Part shown: positions 59,639 through 64,000 of the stretch, in pieces | Numbering within the stretch: the first letter of the stretch is position 1 | Layout of the letters: every line of letters starts with the position of its first letter | Assembly: GCA_034928145.1 (NCBI GenBank) | Contig: JAYFPE010000029.1 | Span: 4,804-68,803, forward strand | Reading direction: 5' to 3' | DNA from: Pelethousia sp034928145 | GTDB lineage: Bacteria; Bacillota; Clostridia; Christensenellales; CAG-138 | DNA length: 64,000 nt | Made by a program: the position numbers and the translations under genes | Notes under the pieces: generated by a model | Database searches by the model: none | Told to the model about the DNA's origin: nothing | The model's input: only the letters and a program-made list of their open reading frames with translations

Positions 59639-60904
59639 ATGCAATTTGTAGATAAGGCGAAAATCGCCGTCAAGGCGGGGGACGGGGGAGATGGCTGCGC
59701 CAGCTTCCACCGTGAAAAATATGTGGCCAAGGGCGGCCCGGATGGCGGCGATGGCGGCCGGGGCGGCAACGTGGTCTTTTTTGCGGACCCTAATATGAGC
59801 ACGCTGCTGGATTTCAAGTTCATGCGCCACTACCGGGCCGAGCGCGGTGAAAACGGCAAGGCCAAAATGTCCCGTGGCAAAAACGGGGAGGATTTGATTA
59901 TCCGCGTGCCCGTGGGCACACTGGTTCGGGATGTGGAGACGGGCCGCATCGTGGCGGATCTGCACCAGCGCGAAAAGAGCCGCATCGTGCTGCACGGCGG
60001 CCGGGGCGGCAAGGGCAACGCCCGCTTCGCTACGCCCACCCGCCAAAGCCCCCGCTTTGCCCAGCCCGGGCAAAAAACGCTGGAGCACGAGGTGGAGCTG
60101 GAACTGCTGACCATTGCGGATGTGGGGCTGGTGGGCCTGCCCAATGTGGGCAAGAGCACCATCCTTTCCGTGCTCACCAGCGCCCGGCCTAAAATCGCCA
60201 ATTACCATTTCACCACCCTTACCCCCAATTTAGGCGTTGTGCAGCGTTACGACAAGAGTTTCGTGCTGGCGGATATCCCCGGCCTGATCGAGGGCGCCGC
60301 CGAGGGCGCGGGCCTGGGGCATGACTTTTTGCGCCATGTGGAGCGCACCCGCATGTTGGTGCATGTGGTGGATATTTCGGGCTGCGAGGGCCGCGACCCG
60401 CTGGCGGATTACCGCCAGATCAATGCCGAGCTGGCCAGCTACAGCAACCGCTTGGCAGAGCTGCCCCAAATCATCGCCGCCAACAAAATGGATATCACCG
60501 GCGCTGAGGATAATCTCGCCCTGCTGCGCGCGGCCCTGGGGGATAAGGCGCGGGTCTTCCCCGTTTCGGCGGCTACAGCCCAAGGGTTCGACCCGCTGCT
60601 GGACGCCGTTTTGCGCACCTTGGACGATTTGCCCAAGACCTTTGAATTTGAAGAAGAGGACATGGTGGAGGGCTACCGCTACGAGCCGGGCTTTGAGATC
60701 GAGATGGATGGAGAGGTATTCGTGGTTACGGGCGGCAGCGTGGATTACCTGCTGGATACCACCTATGCGGACGACGAGGAGTCCATGCGGCGCTTCCAGC
60801 ACTTCCTGCTTAAGGAAGGCATCATCGATGCGCTCAAGGCAAAGGGCGCGGGCGAGGAAAGCACCATCCGTATGGGCGAGTGGGAATTCGACTTTATCGA
60901 TTAA
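59639..60904 (+). CDS. obg: GTPase Obg (CgtA), ribosome assembly
   Basis: 421 residues from the ATG at 59639 (AAAGGA 6 nt upstream). The Gly-rich Obg domain is MQFVDKAKIAVKAGDGGDGCASFHREKYVAKGGPDGGDGGRGGNVVF. The G domain follows, with G1 GLPNVGKST, G3 DIPGLIEGA and G4 NKMD. A C-terminal OCT domain (FEIEMDGEVFVVTGGSVDYLLDTTY) is present, as in Firmicutes. It acts on the 50S subunit and, in Bacillus, is needed for starting sporulation. Followed by yhbY, another 50S factor, 18 bp later. Confidence 0.97.
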   Translation: MQFVDKAKIAVKAGDGGDGCASFHREKYVAKGGPDGGDGGRGGNVVFFADPNMSTLLDFKFMRHYRAERGENGKAKMSRGKNGEDLIIRVPVGTLVRDVETGRIVADLHQREKSRIVLHGGRGGKGNARFATPTRQSPRFAQPGQKTLEHEVELELLTIADVGLVGLPNVGKSTILSVLTSARPKIANYHFTTLTPNLGVVQRYDKSFVLADIPGLIEGAAEGAGLGHDFLRHVERTRMLVHVVDISGCEGRDPLADYRQINAELASYSNRLAELPQIIAANKMDITGAEDNLALLRAALGDKARVFPVSAATAQGFDPLLDAVLRTLDDLPKTFEFEEEDMVEGYRYEPGFEIEMDGEVFVVTGGSVDYLLDTTYADDEESMRRFQHFLLKEGIIDALKAKGAGEESTIRMGEWEFDFID

Positions 60905-60922
60905 ATTGAAGGGTAAATAAAT

Positions 60923-61207
60923 ATGACAGGAAAACAGCGGGCCGGGCTGCGCGCCATGGCCAATACCATACAGCCTATTTTTCAGATCGGCAAGGGCGGC
61001 ATCAGCGATACCATGATCGAGCAGATTGGTATGGCTCTGGATACGCGGGAGCTTATTAAGATCACGGTGCTGGAAACGGCGCAGGTCAGCGCGCAGGAGG
61101 CCGGCGATCAGCTATGCCAAGCCTTGGGCGCACAGCTCGTGCAATGCATCGGCCGCAAAATTACCATCTACCGCCGCAACGAAAAGGAACCGAAGATCGA
61201 GCTGTAA
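60923..61207 (+). CDS. yhbY: YhbY/CRS1-YhbY family ribosome assembly RNA-binding protein
   Basis: 94 residues, the usual length. Signature: GKQRAGLRAMANTIQPIFQIGKGGISDTMIEQIGMALDTRELIKITVL, with the GKGG loop that contacts RNA, and the end GRKITIYRRNEKEP. It binds pre-50S particles. The gene comes last in nth-obg-yhbY and faces a convergent gene 17 bp on; no terminator hairpin was found between them. Confidence 0.95.
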   Translation: MTGKQRAGLRAMANTIQPIFQIGKGGISDTMIEQIGMALDTRELIKITVLETAQVSAQEAGDQLCQALGAQLVQCIGRKITIYRRNEKEPKIEL

Positions 61208-61224
61208 AGGCGGCTTGCGACGAT

Positions 61225-62064
61225 CTAGCGCGGCGCGGGGTTATCCGCCTGGCCCACGGCATAGGCCAGGGCCCCAAAGCTAACGCAGGCAGCGGCCATC
61301 AGCCGGTAATAGAGCGGATAGCGCACAAAGAACGAGGCCGCGAAAAGCCCCAGCGCGCAAAGCAGGTACCGCCCTGTCCTGCCCCGCTCAAAGGGCCTGG
61401 ACAGGGCCGTTTTGCGTTTGCGGCGCAAGGCGTCCTCCCGGGCGAGGATAATGGCGTCGATCTCCTCCTCGCCGGGCAAAAGGGCCTGCCGCGCATCGTC
61501 GGACAGGATATCCGCAAGCGCCAGGAAAGAGACCTTTACGCCGCTGTAATCCGCCGCTAAAGAGCGGGCCGCTTCGGCTACCGGCCCCATATGCAGGATG
61601 GTGACTGCGGCTGCGCCACGCCTTTTGGCTGCCGCGCCGGCCGTGAGCACGTCATCCTCAGTCACAGGCGCGGTGCGGTGCAGGGTAAAGATGATCTCCG
61701 ATTCGGCAAAGCGGAAAGGGTTGGCTTTGGCATAGCGCCTAAGGAAGCCGAGTTGCTCCTCACGCGGCATGACCAACAGCTTCTTTTTGAGCGCTTCTGC
61801 GGCGATGCCTTCCCGTTCCCGGCGTACGAATCGATCCATGCGTATGCTTTTACCCAGCTCGATGGCGACAGAGGCAAAGGCCATGGCCGTGAAGCTCATC
61901 AGAACGGCCATTACGGCATTATCGATCATGGTGGAAAAGTGCAAATAGCACGCCAATAGGCCGATTAGCCGCAGGGAGATGAAATCCATCGCTCGGGCAA
62001 AGGCGCTGCGGCCCCCATAAAGCTTTCGTTTATAATAGCGCGTGAGCGCGCGTTTGCGCCGCAT
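61225..62064 (-). CDS. Membrane protein with a possible nuclease-fold cytosolic domain, unknown
   Basis: 279 residues from the ATG at 62064; a TTG two codons earlier is possible. The basic N-terminus (RRKRALTRYYKRK) is followed by two hydrophobic segments (about 30-70), a cytosolic region, and two more hydrophobic segments at the end (LLCALGLFAASFF and YRLMAAACVSFGALAYAV). The middle (DDVLTAGAAAKRRGAAAVTILHMGPVAEAARSLAADYSGVKVSFLALADI) resembles the core of restriction-endonuclease-like folds (a strand, then AxxxA, then a strand ending at D). Family not recognised. It is transcribed alone, convergent with yhbY and divergent from nadD. Confidence 0.7.
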   Translation of the reverse strand: MRRKRALTRYYKRKLYGGRSAFARAMDFISLRLIGLLACYLHFSTMIDNAVMAVLMSFTAMAFASVAIELGKSIRMDRFVRREREGIAAEALKKKLLVMPREEQLGFLRRYAKANPFRFAESEIIFTLHRTAPVTEDDVLTAGAAAKRRGAAAVTILHMGPVAEAARSLAADYSGVKVSFLALADILSDDARQALLPGEEEIDAIILAREDALRRKRKTALSRPFERGRTGRYLLCALGLFAASFFVRYPLYYRLMAAACVSFGALAYAVGQADNPAPR

Positions 62065-62199
62065 CCGCAATACCCCCGTTCTTAGTGGGATTTACCTTTA
62101 GTATTGGCAGATATTTGCAGGATATACGCGGCGGCCCTGATGGTGTATAATAATATAATGATTCGTACTTGCGTACTTGGAAAGGACGAGCATAGGCTT

Positions 62200-63714
62200 A
62201 TGCGCCTGGGCGTTTTCGGCGGCAGTTTCAACCCCTTGCACCAGGGGCACATTCAGATAGCCTTGGCCGCCCTGCAAGAAGCGGGCCTCTCCCGCATGCT
62301 GCTGATGGTATCGGCTGATCCGCCCCATAAGGATATTGCCGCAGGCGTGAGCGCCCAAGAACGGCTGGCCATGACCAGGCTGGCAGAGGCGGAATATCCC
62401 GCCCTCACGGCCTCCGATCTTGAGCTGAACCGCCCGGGGAAAAGCTATACGGCGGATACGGTAGCGCAGCTGCAAGCGGAGAACCCGGGGGCGGAGGTCT
62501 ATTGGCTCATCGGGGCGGACATGCTGCTTTCCCTCGACACCTGGCACGACCCGACACGCCTCATGGCCACCACCCGCTTTTTGGTGGCAGGCAGGCCGAA
62601 TAACCCCGGCGTGGAAGAAACGGCTCAACGGCTGCGCAAGCAATACGGAGCGGACATCACCCTGCTTCATACCATGGGGCCGGATATCTCCTCTTCCGAT
62701 ATCCGCGCGCGGGTGGCCGCGGGCCTGCCAATCGAAGGGTATACTTGCGAGCCCATCATCCAATATATCTATGAGAACGGCCTCTATCTGCCCGACGAGC
62801 TTCGGGCCATGGTGGAGCGGCTTCGTGGTGAGCTTAGCCCCAAGCGTTTCAGGCACACCGCGGGTGTGGCGCGCAGCGCCGCCGTTTTGGCCGAACGCTA
62901 TGGAATCGATCCGGCCAAAACCCGGCTGGCCGCCTACCTGCACGATTGCGCCAAGGAGGATACGCAAGGCCTGGCCCGCGAATATGGGTCAGATGTAAAC
63001 AGCATGTCCACGCCTATCCGCCACGCGCCCGTAGGGGCAGCCCACGCAAGGCGCGCCTATGGGGTAGAGGATGAAGAGGTCTTGCAGGCCATTGCCCTGC
63101 ACACGGTTTGCGGCAGCGGCATGACGGAGCTGGATAAGGCCATCTACCTGGCGGATAAAATTGAACCGGGCCGCGCCTACGCGGCAAAGGAAGGCATAGC
63201 CAGGGCTGCGGAGCAAAGCCTCAACAAAGGCATGCTGGCCTGCATCGATCAAACTGCTGCCTACCTTACGAAAACCGGAGAGCGGATGCATCCCGCCACC
63301 ATCGCCGCGCGGGAAGAAATACAAAACCAACAAAAAGGAGGTAATCAATTGGAGGAAGCCATGAAAGAGAAGGCATTGGGCATTTGCAAAATTCTGGACG
63401 ACAAAAAGGCCGTGGATATCAAGGCCCTGTATGTGGCGGATAAAACCATCATCGCCGAATGGTTCGTGGTCTGTTCGGGCCGCTCCAGCGTGCAGGTAAA
63501 GACCCTGTGCGATGAATTGGAGGATCGCGGCCACGAACTGGGCCTCATGGTGCGCCGCAAGGAAGGCTATAACGAAGGCCGTTGGATTGTGCTCGACTTT
63601 GGGGATATCCTGGTGCACATCTTCCATCCCGAAGAGCGCGAATATTACCACTTGGAGCGCCTCTGGGAGGATGGGGGCTGCATCAATTATTCTCAGGAAT
63701 ATGGTCAGACATAA
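62200..63714 (+). CDS. nadD: NadD - YqeK - RsfS in one continuous reading frame
   Basis: 504 residues from the ATG at 62200; earlier ATGs overlap the TATAAT elements near 62141-62155. Residues 1 to about 195: nicotinate-nucleotide adenylyltransferase (LGVFGGSFNPLHQGHIQIA, WLIGADML, SSDIRARVAAGLP). About 200-385: YqeK, an HD-domain diadenosine tetraphosphate hydrolase (KRFRHTAGVARSA, LAAYLHDCAKE, HAPVGAAHA, YLADKIEPGR). About 384-504: RsfS ribosome silencing factor (KALGICKILDDKKAVDIKALYVADKTIIAEWFVVCSG, GRWIVLDFGDILVHIFHPEEREYYHLE). These genes are normally adjacent; here no stop separates them. An internal site suggests RsfS is also made alone. Confidence 0.88.
   Translation: MRLGVFGGSFNPLHQGHIQIALAALQEAGLSRMLLMVSADPPHKDIAAGVSAQERLAMTRLAEAEYPALTASDLELNRPGKSYTADTVAQLQAENPGAEVYWLIGADMLLSLDTWHDPTRLMATTRFLVAGRPNNPGVEETAQRLRKQYGADITLLHTMGPDISSSDIRARVAAGLPIEGYTCEPIIQYIYENGLYLPDELRAMVERLRGELSPKRFRHTAGVARSAAVLAERYGIDPAKTRLAAYLHDCAKEDTQGLAREYGSDVNSMSTPIRHAPVGAAHARRAYGVEDEEVLQAIALHTVCGSGMTELDKAIYLADKIEPGRAYAAKEGIARAAEQSLNKGMLACIDQTAAYLTKTGERMHPATIAAREEIQNQQKGGNQLEEAMKEKALGICKILDDKKAVDIKALYVADKTIIAEWFVVCSGRSSVQVKTLCDELEDRGHELGLMVRRKEGYNEGRWIVLDFGDILVHIFHPEEREYYHLERLWEDGGCINYSQEYGQT
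63335..63714 (+). other. rsfS: Internal ribosome site and likely separate RsfS start inside the nadD frame
   Basis: AAGGAGG at 63335-63341 lies 7 nt before an in-frame TTG at 63349, which would give a 121-residue RsfS; an ATG at 63361 with GGAGG 5 nt upstream is a second choice. The site is as good as any in the window and sits exactly at the YqeK/RsfS junction, where a stop codon would be expected. RsfS binds L14 (uL14) and blocks subunit joining in starved cells. Confidence 0.7.
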
Positions 63715-63832
63715 TCGGGCGGCGGGATGCGAACATCCCATCCTGCGAAAACGGCCGTATGCCCGCAGAGCTGCATGCCCGCATGCCGCTACGTAATTAC
63801 GGCCCTTGCCATGGTTTTTGCATATTAAAATA

Positions 63833-63855
63833 AGCGGAGGAATTTTTCCTCCGCT
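63833..63855 (+). terminator. Hairpin after the nadD-rsfS frame
   Basis: agcggaggaa (63833-63842) pairs with ttcctccgct (63846-63855); only a short T tail. Confidence 0.7.
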
Positions 63856-63863
63856 TTGCGTGT

Positions 63864-63890
63864 CAAAAAAGTGGCTATGCCACTTTTTTG
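63864..63890. terminator. Strong symmetrical terminator
   Basis: caaaaaagtggc and its exact complement around a tat loop; ends in six T on either strand. Confidence 0.85.
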
Positions 63891-64000
63891 AACTTACTGG
63901 GTTTGCTTGTGCCTATGGGCACGGTCAGCAAACCCTGCGGGGAAACCCTTGCTACGCAAGGCCTTTCGCCGCCACCGCACCTGTCGCTGGCGGCGATTAG
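63891..64000. repeat. Hairpin-rich, repeat-like end of the window
   Basis: Several nested dyads in 110 bp: gtttgct/agcaaac enclosing gtgcc/gggcac, cttgc/gcaag, and cgccgcca/tggcggcg. The minus strand stays open across it (a frame ending VSPQGLLTVPIGTSKPSKFK before the 63864 hairpin), but no gene can be confirmed because the window ends. It looks like part of a dispersed element or the tail of a leftward gene. Confidence 0.35.

Noticed and set aside
63806..64000. Plus-strand frame running off the window end
   Set aside because: It reads through two terminator hairpins and has no ribosome site.

Overview
The window looks like chromosome from a fairly GC-rich, spore-forming member of the Clostridia. 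The evidence is the spore-coat genes (tgl, cotJA-cotJB-cotJC, a YtxC-like gene), a two-subunit class I fumarase, HPr kinase, strong AGGAGG-type ribosome sites and many short intrinsic terminators. A placement near the Christensenellales is my guess from gene content only. There is no rRNA, CRISPR array or intact mobile element. One tRNA gene (Pro, GGG) is present.

Layout. 1-5.1 kb is visibly more AT-rich than the rest. It holds a KtrB-type potassium channel with a membrane-anchored TrkA-like fragment, a VOC protein, a relic of a tyrosine recombinase, the spore transglutaminase tgl with an unknown partner, and a GNAT enzyme. 5.2-17 kb holds a 5'-nucleotidase lipoprotein, small enzymes (GNAT, deaminase, double CDGSH), an unusual GAPDH-like protein beside a 1361-residue PEP/pyruvate-binding protein, and cardiolipin synthase. 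17-20.8 kb holds tRNA-Pro, a candidate structured RNA, and a flavin-based extracellular electron transfer set (NusG-II/EetA-like, Gx transporter/EetB-like, PplA-like double-repeat lipoprotein, ApbE flavin transferase). 21-30.8 kb holds small membrane and DUF proteins and a nucleoside uptake and salvage operon (BMP lipoprotein, ABC ATPase, two permeases, thymidine kinase, deoxyribosyltransferase-like protein). 31-42 kb holds an M20 amidohydrolase, a Cys-rich protein, a YtxC-like gene, a MarR regulator, glycogen phosphorylase, uvrC, a HAD phosphatase, HPr kinase and glucokinase. 42.5-45.4 kb holds an alanine/sodium symporter and fumarase. 45.5-53.3 kb is a complete arginine operon argGHCJBDF. 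53.4-64 kb holds exonuclease III, cotJABC, a GntR/FCD regulator, a class A penicillin-binding protein, nth-obg-yhbY, an unknown membrane protein, and one continuous reading frame joining NadD, YqeK and RsfS.

How the parts fit. The arginine operon has argJ, which can recycle the acetyl group, so no argA is needed; carAB and argR are not here. Fumarase is divergent from argG and could return the fumarate made by ArgH to central metabolism. The nucleoside operon imports nucleosides and phosphorylates thymidine. HprK, glucokinase and GlgP suggest glucose and glycogen use under carbon catabolite control. The electron-transfer set is partial: no Ndh2, quinone enzymes or flavin importer are visible. 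The most unusual items are the NadD-YqeK-RsfS frame with a perfect internal ribosome site, the electron-transfer cluster with a structured RNA upstream, the PEP-binding/GAPDH pair, the integrase relic, and a repeat-like hairpin-rich end of the window.
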